Part shown: one piece after another, positions 34,751-44,227 of the stretch
How the letters are laid out: each line of letters begins with the position of its first letter
Position numbering within the stretch: position 1 is the first letter of the stretch
Source of the DNA: CAZHCA01 sp964530825
GTDB taxonomy: Bacteria > Bacteroidota > Bacteroidia > Chitinophagales > Saprospiraceae
Direction: 5' to 3'
Assembly: GCA_964530825.1 (NCBI GenBank)
Contig: CAZHCA010000018.1
Coordinates: 1 to 64,000, forward strand
DNA: 64,000 bases
Notes under the pieces: model-generated
What the model was told of the DNA's origin: nothing
The model's input: only the letters and a program-made list of their open reading frames with translations
The model's database searches: none
Translations under genes and position numbers: made by a program

Positions 34751-37700
34751 ATGGTAAAACCGGAGCAACAACCGCAATCTAACGGACTGGAGGCTCCCAG
34801 GCCCAAACGTACCCGCTCCTGGCGGTGGTTGCGAAAGGGGATTCTTTTCTTGGCGCTGTTCGTCATTATGATCTATGCGGTTTTTCAAATTCCTGCTGTA
34901 CAGAACTGGGTGGTGAAAAATGTGACCCAACAGCTATCCAACCGCTTGGAAACACGAGTAACGATCGACTACTTCCACCTGGGTTTTTTCAACCGGATTG
35001 TGTTGCGTGGGGTATATATTGAAGATTACCAACAGGATACGATGCTCTACGCTCGCAATATGAGCGCCAAGATTAATTCTAATCCCTGGACCGTGATCCG
35101 GAAAGGGTTAATTATCGATCGCGTGCAGCTTTCCGGCGGACGCGTCAACTTGCGGCAATCGGCTCAGGGTGGCAAAAATAATATTCAACAGGTTCTATCC
35201 AAATTACAAAATCCCGACCGGGAAAAATCGGGCCAGTTTCAACTCGACCTCAAGGCTCTGGACCTATCCGACATAGATTTCGTGAAGGAGGATGCTTACC
35301 GGGGCCAGCGACTGCAGGTTTCGGTGGGAGAGGGTACAGCACTGTTGCGCCGTCTCGATCTACCCGGTAAACGCATCGAAGTAAGAAAATTAGTATTGGT
35401 CGAACCAAGGGTGCTCATCGACGACCGCGAACGCTCACCCGCCTGGCTCGCCGATCAGGATAAGCTGGCAGAGGATTCCACTACTCAGGAGCCCCTGAAC
35501 CTCATGGTTGACCAGTTCCGAATGCACGGGGGCGCATTTGAACTCCACAACTATCGGAAGGAGCCGGTCCAATTAACCCCCGACGACATGATCAACTACC
35601 GCCATCTGAATGTGGAAAATATTCAGATAGCCATCGACAGTTTTACCCTGCAGGATCGAATCTGGAGAGGGGCGGTAGACAAAATTGCGTTTACCAGTCC
35701 GGCGGGATTCGTATTGAACCGCCTGGCCGCCGATTATGCTGAGGTGTCAGACAAAGGAGTGAAACTCCACGGTATGACCTTGGAAACGCCCTACAGCAAT
35801 ATTGGCGACACCCTCGAGTTCCGCTACCGTAGGTATCAGGATTTCGGCAATTTTCCCAATGCGGTGCGCATGCGGCTCGACCTGGAGCAAGCCGAAGTCG
35901 CCCTTCGCGACATTATGACTTTTGCTCCCGGCTTGGAACAAAACACGTTTTTTACCAATAACCGGGAAGAAATTCTCCGGCTAGACGGCCTACTGCGCGG
36001 ACCGGTCAATAATTTAAGCGGACGCAATCTCAATCTCATACTGGCCGACGGTAGCCGAATGGAGGGAAGGATGGATACCCGTAACCTCGCCCTGAAAGAC
36101 GAAGAGCTACTGTTCCTGGAAATGGATGAATTGCAGACCAGCATGCAGACCCTGCGCGACCTGGTTCCGAATTTCGATCCGCCTGATAACTTCGACAAAC
36201 TGGGTGCGATCCGTTTCCAGGGTGCCTTTGTTGGGTTTTTCCAGGATTTCAACGTCAAAGGACGGTTATTTACCGACCTCGGAGAAGCCGATCTCGAAGA
36301 CATCAACCTTAATGTAAAACCCGGAAACGAAAAGGCGACCTGGGGCGGTACCATACGCCTGCTGGACTTTGACCTGGGCGCCTGGACCGAAAACCCTGAC
36401 TTTGGGCGGTTTACGCTTTACTCTGAGGTGTACGACGGCTTTGGTATCTCCGGGCCCAACGTCCGGGCAGATCTGAATGCCAAGCTGGAGTCTTTCGTTT
36501 ACCGGGGTTATTCTTATGAAAACGCCGAATTAGAAGGTAACCTGCGCGAAGGGGAATTCGACGGGGAATTTCAAATTCGCGATGATAATATCGATTTTAG
36601 CTTTACCGGCAATGTAAACATGGCCGACAGTGTTCCGACCTACGACTTTGAGGCTTCTGTCAACCGGCTCGACCTGGAGCGGCTAAATCTTTCGAAGCGT
36701 CCCTTTACGATTGCCGGCGATTTCGTCCTTGACCTGCGCAACCGGGGTTGGTCCAACCTGGAGGGCATTGCTCGACTACGCGACGTACGCATGGCTAACG
36801 GAACCGACCGCAACTACGAGGTCGATTACCTGCTCTTGCAATCTGATATAGATACCGTCGGTAACCGCAGTGTTTATGTAGCCTCGGAAGTGCTCGAATC
36901 ACAAATCGAAGGGCGCTTTAACATTGAGCAGATTCCGCAGGCCGTCATTCAATTTTTGACGACCAACCATCCGCGGCTAAGCGAGCGTTTGCGTTTGAAG
37001 CCCTTGGAAAAACCGATGCAGTCGGCGCATTTTGATTACAATTTGCGCATTAAAGACAGCAAGGGCCTGCAGAAGCTTTTCAGCGAAGAATTGGGGGCAT
37101 TGGATAGCCTGACCCTGAGGGGAACATTACACGGTACCGATACGCTAATTTTGGATCTTACCCTACCGAATTTCCGGTTGGGCCAGGTCCAGACCGAAGG
37201 CATGGTTATTTTATTGGATGCCTATGGCGAACGCGGCGGGCTTTTTGCGGCTGTCGATTCGACCATTATCAACGACAGAGTGCGCTTCGGGGAATTCAGT
37301 ATTATCAATGAGCTCTACCGCGATTCCTTGGATTTTGCCATCACTTACATTGCCAGTAAGCGATCGATCCTGGATAAAATCTTCCTCGATGGGCTGCTTT
37401 ACGCCGCCGACACAGCCGGTCTGGCCATCGAATTTGAAGAATCGCGCATGCTGATCGCCGGCGAACGATGGACGGTAAGTCCCAATAACCGGGTTTACTT
37501 CGGCAAAGACTTTGTCGAAGCATCTGATCTGGTCCTGCGGCAGGGGGAAATGATGGTAAGTATCGAATCGACCGATCGCAAGGGACTGGAAGTATCCATG
37601 GTTAATCTTCCGATCGACTCCCTAAATGCCCGTTTGCGATACGATCCAATTCAATTTACAGGCCAGTTCAATCTGCATGCCCGGGTGGGCAATGTATTTG

Positions 37701-39655
37701 AGATGGCCGATCTTCAAATCGAGCTTGCAACGAAAAACTTTTTGATCAATGGGGATGACTGGGGCCGGCTGGAGGTATCGATGCATACCGATAGTTTAGA
37801 ACGGCCCTTACAGGCTCAACTAGCCCTGCGCCGTGGGGAGGCCTTCCTCAACGCTCAAGGGCAATACAATCTCAAGCCCTTACCGCCGGAAAGTGTTGAA
37901 AACGGTGTTGAAACACAACGCAATTACTTTGATTTCAACGTCGATCTGGAGGCCTTCCCACTCGATGTAGCGGAGTACTGGATTGGCAATACGGTCAAAA
38001 ATATGTCGGGTATGGTAAATGGTAGCGTACGGGTATACGGACAGTCCGGGCGGCCGAATATCGGCGGCGAAATTATCGCTGAGGATGGCGCCCTGACCAT
38101 CAATTACTTGAAAACGCGCTATACATTCGAGGTCGCCAACATTAATGTAGATAACCAGCTATTTGATGCTTCCGGGACCGTTTTCAGGGATAAATACGGT
38201 AACCGCGCCACAATCATGCGCGGCATCCGCCACGATCATCTCCGGGACTTCGGTTTCAATGCGACGATGCGGACCCGGCAATTTCTGGGGCTTGATACCC
38301 AAAAAGGCGACAACAAACTATTTTACGGCAAAGCGCTGGCCAGCGGCACGGTTAATTTTACCGGAAGCTTTAAGCGGCCCGATATTTATGTGAACGCTAC
38401 TTCGCTGGACAGTACCATGATCATTATTCCGGTTTCGAATGAGCGCAAAGCCAATGAGCTGAGCTACCTAAATTTTGTCGATAAAGATGCCGAAAGCGAA
38501 TCTGATTCGATCGACTTACGGGAGCGGTTGAACTTACAAGGCGTTGCCCTAGAAATGGATCTGTCCGTCACACCTGAAGCGGTTATGAAAATCGTCTTTA
38601 ATGAACAGGCTGGCGATATTATCGAAGGGGCAGGCCGCGGAAATATTCGAATTGAGGTACCGCGGGGGGCTTCGGATTTTCAGATGTACGGAAATTACGC
38701 TATCGAAGAAGGAGACTATCTCTTTACGCTCTACGGCGTGATCAATAAAGACTTTCGAATCCGCGAAGGGGGTACCATCGAATGGACCGGTGATCCCTTC
38801 GGTGCCCAGATCGACTTGCGGGCCGAATACCAGCGTGTGAGTGCACCCGTAGCTAACTTCATCCAGGAATATCTACTGCGCGCCGATGACCAAATCCGTC
38901 AGGATGCGCGCGTGCCTACTGACGTTGATCTGGTGTTGCTCTTAAGGGGCGATCTGATGAAGCCGCAGATCGACTTCGATATTACTTTTCCCGACCTGCA
39001 AGGCCAGTTGGCCAGTTATACCGATAATAAGCTGCGGATACTTAAGCAAGACCAAAATGAGTTGAATAAGCAGGTAATGGGCTTGATTGTAGCCGGGCAA
39101 TTCCTGCCAAGCGACCTCAACCTGGCTGGCACCGGCACAGATATTATCTATAATACGGTGAGTGAATTCGTATCGAACCAGTTATCGCTACTGTTGACCC
39201 AACTATTCAGTGAATTTATCGGGGAAGATCGCTTCTTATCGGGAGTTGATTTAGATATCGACTACAACCAATACGACGCAATTGAGCTGGAACGGGGCGA
39301 TAATGTCAATCGCGGAGATGAATTGCAATTTCAGTTTAAGTCAAATATCGGCAGCGACCGGCTTTCGATTTTACTGGGCAGTAATATCGGTCTGGGTGGT
39401 TCGGTGGGTAGCGCCGAAAACAGCGGAGCCTTCTTCGGTAACGACGTTGTCATCGAATACATCCTCAACGAGGATCGGACCCTAAAGGTGCGGGTGTTCC
39501 AACGTTCACAACCAACTTTGAGTGGCAGTACGCTGGAAGTAGGGGCTGGGTTGAGCTTTCGCAAAGAATTCAATTCTTTTGGCGATTTCCTCGATGCCTT
39601 CCGCAAGGATGCACAAAAGGCGCAGAACGGTGGGAATTGGGTAGAGCAACGGTAG
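34751..39655 (+). CDS. tamB: TamB-like translocation and assembly module protein
   Basis: This 1634-residue protein has an N-terminal membrane anchor (about 28-47) after a basic stretch, a very long region of repeating beta strands typical of AsmA/TamB lipid-channel proteins, and a C-terminal TamB domain (about 1200-1620; GDYLFTLYGVINKDFRIREG, then GDPFGAQIDLRAEY). TamB-type proteins bridge the periplasm and move phospholipids or help assemble outer-membrane proteins. In this phylum they occur apart from a TamA partner, as here. The gene stands alone between the serine hydrolase and DUF2461. Confidence 0.92.
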   Translation: MVKPEQQPQSNGLEAPRPKRTRSWRWLRKGILFLALFVIMIYAVFQIPAVQNWVVKNVTQQLSNRLETRVTIDYFHLGFFNRIVLRGVYIEDYQQDTMLYARNMSAKINSNPWTVIRKGLIIDRVQLSGGRVNLRQSAQGGKNNIQQVLSKLQNPDREKSGQFQLDLKALDLSDIDFVKEDAYRGQRLQVSVGEGTALLRRLDLPGKRIEVRKLVLVEPRVLIDDRERSPAWLADQDKLAEDSTTQEPLNLMVDQFRMHGGAFELHNYRKEPVQLTPDDMINYRHLNVENIQIAIDSFTLQDRIWRGAVDKIAFTSPAGFVLNRLAADYAEVSDKGVKLHGMTLETPYSNIGDTLEFRYRRYQDFGNFPNAVRMRLDLEQAEVALRDIMTFAPGLEQNTFFTNNREEILRLDGLLRGPVNNLSGRNLNLILADGSRMEGRMDTRNLALKDEELLFLEMDELQTSMQTLRDLVPNFDPPDNFDKLGAIRFQGAFVGFFQDFNVKGRLFTDLGEADLEDINLNVKPGNEKATWGGTIRLLDFDLGAWTENPDFGRFTLYSEVYDGFGISGPNVRADLNAKLESFVYRGYSYENAELEGNLREGEFDGEFQIRDDNIDFSFTGNVNMADSVPTYDFEASVNRLDLERLNLSKRPFTIAGDFVLDLRNRGWSNLEGIARLRDVRMANGTDRNYEVDYLLLQSDIDTVGNRSVYVASEVLESQIEGRFNIEQIPQAVIQFLTTNHPRLSERLRLKPLEKPMQSAHFDYNLRIKDSKGLQKLFSEELGALDSLTLRGTLHGTDTLILDLTLPNFRLGQVQTEGMVILLDAYGERGGLFAAVDSTIINDRVRFGEFSIINELYRDSLDFAITYIASKRSILDKIFLDGLLYAADTAGLAIEFEESRMLIAGERWTVSPNNRVYFGKDFVEASDLVLRQGEMMVSIESTDRKGLEVSMVNLPIDSLNARLRYDPIQFTGQFNLHARVGNVFEMADLQIELATKNFLINGDDWGRLEVSMHTDSLERPLQAQLALRRGEAFLNAQGQYNLKPLPPESVENGVETQRNYFDFNVDLEAFPLDVAEYWIGNTVKNMSGMVNGSVRVYGQSGRPNIGGEIIAEDGALTINYLKTRYTFEVANINVDNQLFDASGTVFRDKYGNRATIMRGIRHDHLRDFGFNATMRTRQFLGLDTQKGDNKLFYGKALASGTVNFTGSFKRPDIYVNATSLDSTMIIIPVSNERKANELSYLNFVDKDAESESDSIDLRERLNLQGVALEMDLSVTPEAVMKIVFNEQAGDIIEGAGRGNIRIEVPRGASDFQMYGNYAIEEGDYLFTLYGVINKDFRIREGGTIEWTGDPFGAQIDLRAEYQRVSAPVANFIQEYLLRADDQIRQDARVPTDVDLVLLLRGDLMKPQIDFDITFPDLQGQLASYTDNKLRILKQDQNELNKQVMGLIVAGQFLPSDLNLAGTGTDIIYNTVSEFVSNQLSLLLTQLFSEFIGEDRFLSGVDLDIDYNQYDAIELERGDNVNRGDELQFQFKSNIGSDRLSILLGSNIGLGGSVGSAENSGAFFGNDVVIEYILNEDRTLKVRVFQRSQPTLSGSTLEVGAGLSFRKEFNSFGDFLDAFRKDAQKAQNGGNWVEQR

Positions 39656-39738
39656 GGAAGCAGCACCACAATTAGGAGGAGTGTTGCAGCCAGAACCATG
39701 TTCGAAGACCATCTGTTTATGTCAAAACCAAACGCTCC

Positions 39739-40395
39739 ATGATCCAACAAGAAAGCATCGACTTTTTACGCGAACTGGCCCAAAACAACAACCGTGACTG
39801 GTTTCACCGTAATAAAAAACGGTACGAAAAAGAATTAAAAAACCCCTGGAAAGCTTTTATCCAGAAACTTATTGTTGCCTTTCAAGCGTACGAGCCGGCG
39901 ATCCAGATTCAACCCAAGGATGCTATTTTTCGCATTGCCCGGGATGTGCGGTTCAGTAAGGATAAAACGCCCTACCAGACTCATGTGTCGGCCCTGATTT
40001 CACCGGGCGGCCGAAAAGCCAAGGAGCATCCCGGTTTTTATATTCAATTAAGTACTGGGGTGCTGGCACTGGGAGGTGGAGCTTACTTTTTAGAATCGAG
40101 CACTTTGCAGCAAGTCCGGGAGCGTATCGCTCGCGAACCCGCCTATTTTCGAGGATTGATTGAGGCAGAAAACTTCGTCCGCCATTACGAGCAGATTCGG
40201 GGAGACCAGCACAAGCGCATTCCCAAGGAATTTAAGGAAGTGCACGAGCAACTACCGGTAATTGCCAATAAACAGTACTATTACATGGCCGAACTACCGC
40301 CCGAGGAGATCCTGCGCGACGATATTGTCGATTTCGTTACTTCGTATTACCTGGCCGGTAAACCCCTGAATGATTTTTTAGCGGAGGCTATTTAA
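39739..40395 (+). CDS. DUF2461 family protein
   Basis: This 218-residue protein matches the DUF2461 (TIGR02453) family across its length. It has NNNRDWFHRNKKRYEKEL at the N-terminus, IFRIARDVRFSKDKTPYQTH in the middle and GFYIQLSTG. The family is widespread but its activity is not known. The start ATG lies about 80 bases after the TamB gene. A stem-loop follows. Confidence 0.9.
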   Translation: MIQQESIDFLRELAQNNNRDWFHRNKKRYEKELKNPWKAFIQKLIVAFQAYEPAIQIQPKDAIFRIARDVRFSKDKTPYQTHVSALISPGGRKAKEHPGFYIQLSTGVLALGGGAYFLESSTLQQVRERIAREPAYFRGLIEAENFVRHYEQIRGDQHKRIPKEFKEVHEQLPVIANKQYYYMAELPPEEILRDDIVDFVTSYYLAGKPLNDFLAEAI

Positions 40396-40397
40396 TG

Positions 40398-40446
40398 AAG
40401 GGCACATCCCAATACGATAGCTGCCTGGCCCTATCTCTGTGCCCTT
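40398..40446. terminator. Bidirectional stem-loop between DUF2461 and OmpA lipoprotein genes
   Basis: Outer arms 40398-40406 and 40438-40446 are perfectly complementary (9 bp), and an inner GATAG/CTATC pair adds a second stem. It lies directly between two convergent stop codons. Confidence 0.55.
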
Positions 40447-40454
40447 TATATCCC

Positions 40455-41381
40455 TTATTTATTCTCCGCAGTTGGCGGTTCCAGCAGTTGGAAGAATTCG
40501 TCCAGCTTCGGCAGAATAATAATTTCGGTGCGCCGGTTAATAGCCCGTCCCGTGGGGTTGCTGTTGGCGGCCTTAGGTACAAACTCGGAGCGCCCCCCTG
40601 CAGTCATGCGGGCCGGGTCCACGTTGTATTGATTTTGCAGGGTACGCACCACTGCCGTCGCACGCATCACGCTCAGATCCCAGTTGTCTTTCAGGCAGTT
40701 GGTGTTGATCGGTACGTTGTCGGTATGCCCTTCCACCAGAATGTCGAGGCTTTTGCGATCGTTGACGATTTTGGCAATCTTGCCCAACACTTCCTGTGCG
40801 CGGGGCTTAATTGTATAGCTGCCCGAAGTAAAGAGCATTTTATCCGATAGGGAGATATATACCACGCCCTTTTTTACCTCGATAGTTACGTCTTCATCGT
40901 TCACATCTGACAGGGAGCGTTTCAGGTTCATAACTAATGCTAGATTCAATGAATCTTTGGCCTGGATGCTGGAGGTTAAATTCTGAATGTATTGATTCTG
41001 GTTGTTGAGTGTTTCCAACGATTTTTGTATGCTCTCTGCTCCTTTTTCGCTAATAACCGAGAGCTGCGCCATGCGATCCAACAGGTTGGTATTAGTGCTT
41101 TTCAGGTAATCGACTTGTTCTTGTAGTGTGGCATTGCGGCTTTCGGCATTTTGGAGGGAAGTGGATTTGATCAGTAGCTCGTCTTGCGTTCCGCGCAGTT
41201 GATCTTCCAAGTCGATTTTTTCGGCTTGCAGTTCGGCATTGGCATTGGCCAGTTCGCTCAGTCGTTGTTCGCAGTCGGCTTCGGCAGCGGCCAAGTCTGA
41301 CTGGTATTTTTTGTTGCTGACACAGCTACTAGTGATTATCAGCATTAAGCCGAAGAACAGGGTTGTTGAGATCTTTTTCAT
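40455..41381 (-). CDS. OmpA family lipoprotein with coiled coil
   Basis: This 308-residue protein has a lipoprotein signal with lipobox Cys20 (LIITSSC), a long coiled coil (about 30-150) and an OmpA C-terminal domain (about 170-300; LFTSGSYTIKPRAQEVLGKI, then ILVEGHTDNVPI, then GRAINRRTEIII). It is expected to be anchored to a membrane by its lipid and to grip peptidoglycan with the OmpA domain. The architecture resembles MotB-like or Pal-like structural proteins. It diverges from the TIM-barrel gene. Confidence 0.9.
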   Translation of the reverse strand: MKKISTTLFFGLMLIITSSCVSNKKYQSDLAAAEADCEQRLSELANANAELQAEKIDLEDQLRGTQDELLIKSTSLQNAESRNATLQEQVDYLKSTNTNLLDRMAQLSVISEKGAESIQKSLETLNNQNQYIQNLTSSIQAKDSLNLALVMNLKRSLSDVNDEDVTIEVKKGVVYISLSDKMLFTSGSYTIKPRAQEVLGKIAKIVNDRKSLDILVEGHTDNVPINTNCLKDNWDLSVMRATAVVRTLQNQYNVDPARMTAGGRSEFVPKAANSNPTGRAINRRTEIIILPKLDEFFQLLEPPTAENK

Positions 41382-41562
41382 AGGTTACACCTTTTTTGTG
41401 AAACGTGTTTCTGGCTATAATTTAAGCCCAAAAACGATAGTGTACGGGCAATGTTTTATGGGGGTGGTTTTATTTTTCATACCTCCGTCTAAAATGGCGG
41501 AAAGGCTTAAGCAGGGCCATTTTCTTCCGAAAAATCTTTATTTTCTCCTGAAAATTGCTACT

Positions 41563-42426
41563 ATGCCTAACCGTCGACAATTGCTTCAGACCGGATTAAC
41601 GGCTGCCGGAGGTTTATTACTGCCGAGTATTACCTGGAAATCAAAAAGCAACACAATTCAAAACAGTCCTTTTCGTCATTCAGTAAGCCGCTGGTGTTTT
41701 GGCGATTATGTTCTCGAGGAACTTTGTGAGCGCGCCCAAACAATCGGCATCCAATCTATCGAGTTACTGCCCCCCGGGGATTGGGCTACGGTACAACGCT
41801 ACGGCTTGACTTTTGCGGTAGGTACTGCCGACTTCGTCAGCCTAACCGACGGGTTCAACAACCCGGCTCTGCACCCGCAGTTGCAACGACAATACAAACT
41901 CCTGATCGAGCAGGCCGCCGATCAGGGAGTGCCTCAGATAATTGTCTTCTCGGGTAACCGGCGCGGCATCACCGACGCTGAAGGCATTGCTAATTCTGCC
42001 ATAGGTTTAGCTCCCTTGGTCCGGCAGGCAGAGCGACAGGGGGTTACCCTGGTTATGGAACTGCTCAACAGTAAAGTTGACCATCCCGATCACCAGTGCG
42101 ATCATACGCCTTGGGGGGTGGCCTTGGCAGAGATGATCGGGTCGGACCATTTTAAGTTGCTCTACGACATTTACCACATGCAGATCATGGAGGGAGATAT
42201 CATTGCTACCATTCGGAAATTTCACGATTATATTGCGCATTATCACACGGCTGGCGTGCCAGGGCGCCATGAAATCGACCATACCCAGGAACTCAACTAC
42301 CCGGCAATTATGCGTGCTATTGCCGAGACGGGATTCACTGGTTTTGTAGGACAGGAGTTTACCCCGGTAGCGAAGGATCCTTTTAAAAGCTTAGAGGAGG
42401 CGGTGGCGCTTTGCTCGGTGGAGTAG
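41563..42426 (+). CDS. Tat-exported TIM-barrel isomerase (hydroxypyruvate isomerase-like)
   Basis: This protein of about 287 residues starts at ATG 41563 with a Tat-type signal (NRRQLLQTGLTAAGGLLLP), and then has the xylose isomerase-like TIM barrel of the hydroxypyruvate isomerase family. Metal-binding and active-site pieces are VMELLNSKVDHPDHQCD, KLLYDIYHMQIMEGD, HYHTAGVPGRHEID and GFVGQEFTP. The Tat signal implies folding in the cytoplasm and export. Upstream in-frame codons reach 41239 but overlap the divergent lipoprotein gene and would bury the signal, so they are not used. Confidence 0.88.
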   Translation: MPNRRQLLQTGLTAAGGLLLPSITWKSKSNTIQNSPFRHSVSRWCFGDYVLEELCERAQTIGIQSIELLPPGDWATVQRYGLTFAVGTADFVSLTDGFNNPALHPQLQRQYKLLIEQAADQGVPQIIVFSGNRRGITDAEGIANSAIGLAPLVRQAERQGVTLVMELLNSKVDHPDHQCDHTPWGVALAEMIGSDHFKLLYDIYHMQIMEGDIIATIRKFHDYIAHYHTAGVPGRHEIDHTQELNYPAIMRAIAETGFTGFVGQEFTPVAKDPFKSLEEAVALCSVE

Positions 42427-42483
42427 TCCAGGACGGGCGCGCCTGGAAGGAGTAGATTAAGGAGGCTGCACCTCTTAAGAGGT
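42427..42483 (+). other. Two inverted repeats downstream of the TIM-barrel gene
   Basis: TCCAGG/CCTGGA (42427-42432 and 42442-42447) starts at the stop codon, and a perfect 14-bp palindrome ACCTCTTAAGAGGT (42470-42483) follows, with CTTGTTT after it. One of them may end transcription; T-runs are weak. Confidence 0.3.
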
Positions 42484-42658
42484 CTTGTTTCCAGGGCAAG
42501 GCCGTCGGCTCCCTTTTTCCTGCCTAAGTCCCGCCTTTAGCATTTAACTAGGGCCTCTACCCCGCATTGCGGCGCACCAGCAGAAAGAAACGTACCCTTC
42601 CTACCATTAGCTCCAAATCAAAAAAGCAGTACCTTCCTTGTTAACCAACAACACAGCC

Positions 42659-43456
42659 ATGACGTACCTTCTTATCGGCGGCGGCAATATGGGGCTGACT
42701 TTTGCCCGCGCGATGCACAACGCCCGAATTACCCATTCGGAGAACCTGATGGTCCTGGAAAAGTCGCCAGAGAAGATCGCCTATATCCAGGGCTTAAATA
42801 TTTGTCGGGTCAAGACCAGTCCGGCGTGTATCCGCAAAGCTAAGGTGATTATTTTGGCTGTCAAGCCACAGGATGCTTCCCAATTATTTGCCAGCCTGCG
42901 ACCGCATGTAAACGATTGCCAACTTTTCTTAAGCATTATGGCTGGAATTCCCATAGCAAACATCGAGCAAGAATTGAGCGTCAACAAGATTGTACGCGCT
43001 ATGCCCAACCTGCCCGCCCAGGTAGGTAGTGGAATGACAGCTTTTACCGCCACCGATGCGGTGGAGAAGTCCGAACTCACCACCATTCAGAACCTATTAT
43101 CAACGACTGGAAAAACCCTCTACCTCCAGGACGAGCGGCTGATTGATGCGGTAACCGCTATTTCCGGTTCTGGGCCGGCTTACGTGTACTACTTTATGGA
43201 AGCGCTCATCGATACCGCTCGGCAGATGGGGTTCAACGAGGCCGAAGCCGAGCTGCTGGTGGGGGAAACTTTTCAAGGTGCAATCGATTTGTACCACCAG
43301 TCGGGCGACGATTGCAAGACCTGGATCGCCCGTGTGGCATCCCGAGGCGGTACTACGGAAGCCGCAGTAGCCATCTTTCAGCAATACGAACTGCAAAAGC
43401 GAATCGGGGAAGGGGCTCAGGCCGCCCTAAAGCGAGCAATATCCTTAGGACAGTGA
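42659..43456 (+). CDS. proC: Pyrroline-5-carboxylate reductase
   Basis: This enzyme of about 265 residues reduces pyrroline-5-carboxylate to proline with NAD(P)H. The Rossmann motif IGGGNMG is at the N-terminus, VILAVKPQD and RAMPNLPAQVGSGMTAF are present, and the C-terminal helical domain contains AISGSGPAYVYYFMEAL and SRGGTTEAAVAIF. The ATG at 42659 (MTYLLIGGG) is preferred over a TTG seven codons earlier. It is a single gene; a DinB-type gene converges on it. Confidence 0.94.
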   Translation: MTYLLIGGGNMGLTFARAMHNARITHSENLMVLEKSPEKIAYIQGLNICRVKTSPACIRKAKVIILAVKPQDASQLFASLRPHVNDCQLFLSIMAGIPIANIEQELSVNKIVRAMPNLPAQVGSGMTAFTATDAVEKSELTTIQNLLSTTGKTLYLQDERLIDAVTAISGSGPAYVYYFMEALIDTARQMGFNEAEAELLVGETFQGAIDLYHQSGDDCKTWIARVASRGGTTEAAVAIFQQYELQKRIGEGAQAALKRAISLGQ

Positions 43457-43524
43457 AAATAAGAAAGAATGCAGGGTTATTATATGCACTACCGGTAATG
43501 GTGAAATCAGCCTTGGGGTATGCG

Positions 43525-44061
43525 CTAACGTCCGGTCTGTTTATTTTTGTTGTTATTGATTTGCTCTTGATGGTGAACTACATGGTAGGCCGTAAAGTAC
43601 AGCATCTCCCGCAGCGTAATTTTACCCAATAAAGGGTGGGGCAAGCGCAAGGCATACAGTTCTTGTTCTGTAAAACGGCCGGCCAAATTGGTCAGGCGGT
43701 CGATTTGTTTGCGCAGTTGGGTGGTCTGCTTATGCCGGTCGGCAAAAGCAACGCTCCTGGGTCGGTAGGCTTTGGGTGCTTTTTTACCTTCGCTCAACCG
43801 CGCCTGATAAGCTGCAACCAACGCTTCGTAGGTACGGCTATCCTGGTTGATTTTGCCAAAGGCAATGCCCAGCAACCACTTAGGAAGGGAAAAAGCCAGT
43901 TGTACCGGCGCTAAGCTGCGACAGATATGATTCAACTGCTGCCCAGCATGCCATTTGCCGGCAGGCGCAGAGTAGAAAGCCTCCTCATCGAGGCGTAGAA
44001 TACTCGATGAGAAGGCTTCGTGCCGGTTTTGTAATTCGCGTAAAAGTTGTGGCGTTTTCAT
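43525..44061 (-). CDS. DinB-like protein
   Basis: This protein of about 178 residues has a DinB-like four-helix pattern. It includes KWHAGQQLNHICRSL (first histidine) near residue 45 and the closing YFTAYHVVHHQEQI with the pair of histidine ligands. It is more distant from the other DinB gene at 30368. Start at MKTPQLLREL (44061) is chosen; the ten residues of an upstream start are not family-like. The C-terminus is basic and Asn-rich. Activity is unknown. Confidence 0.8.
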   Translation of the reverse strand: MKTPQLLRELQNRHEAFSSSILRLDEEAFYSAPAGKWHAGQQLNHICRSLAPVQLAFSLPKWLLGIAFGKINQDSRTYEALVAAYQARLSEGKKAPKAYRPRSVAFADRHKQTTQLRKQIDRLTNLAGRFTEQELYALRLPHPLLGKITLREMLYFTAYHVVHHQEQINNNKNKQTGR

Positions 44062-44227
44062 TTCTCTTGTCCTTTTTCTGGAAAAGGGCATTATTTGGGT
44101 GTTAATAAATCATTGAACCCCTTAGATTGGGGGATATACAATGAAAAATTGTCGGCTTGAAGATAGAGAAAAGGGATTTTGCCGGACCGTCCGGTTCGCC
44201 AGCGTATTGCTAACTCCTAGCGATTTT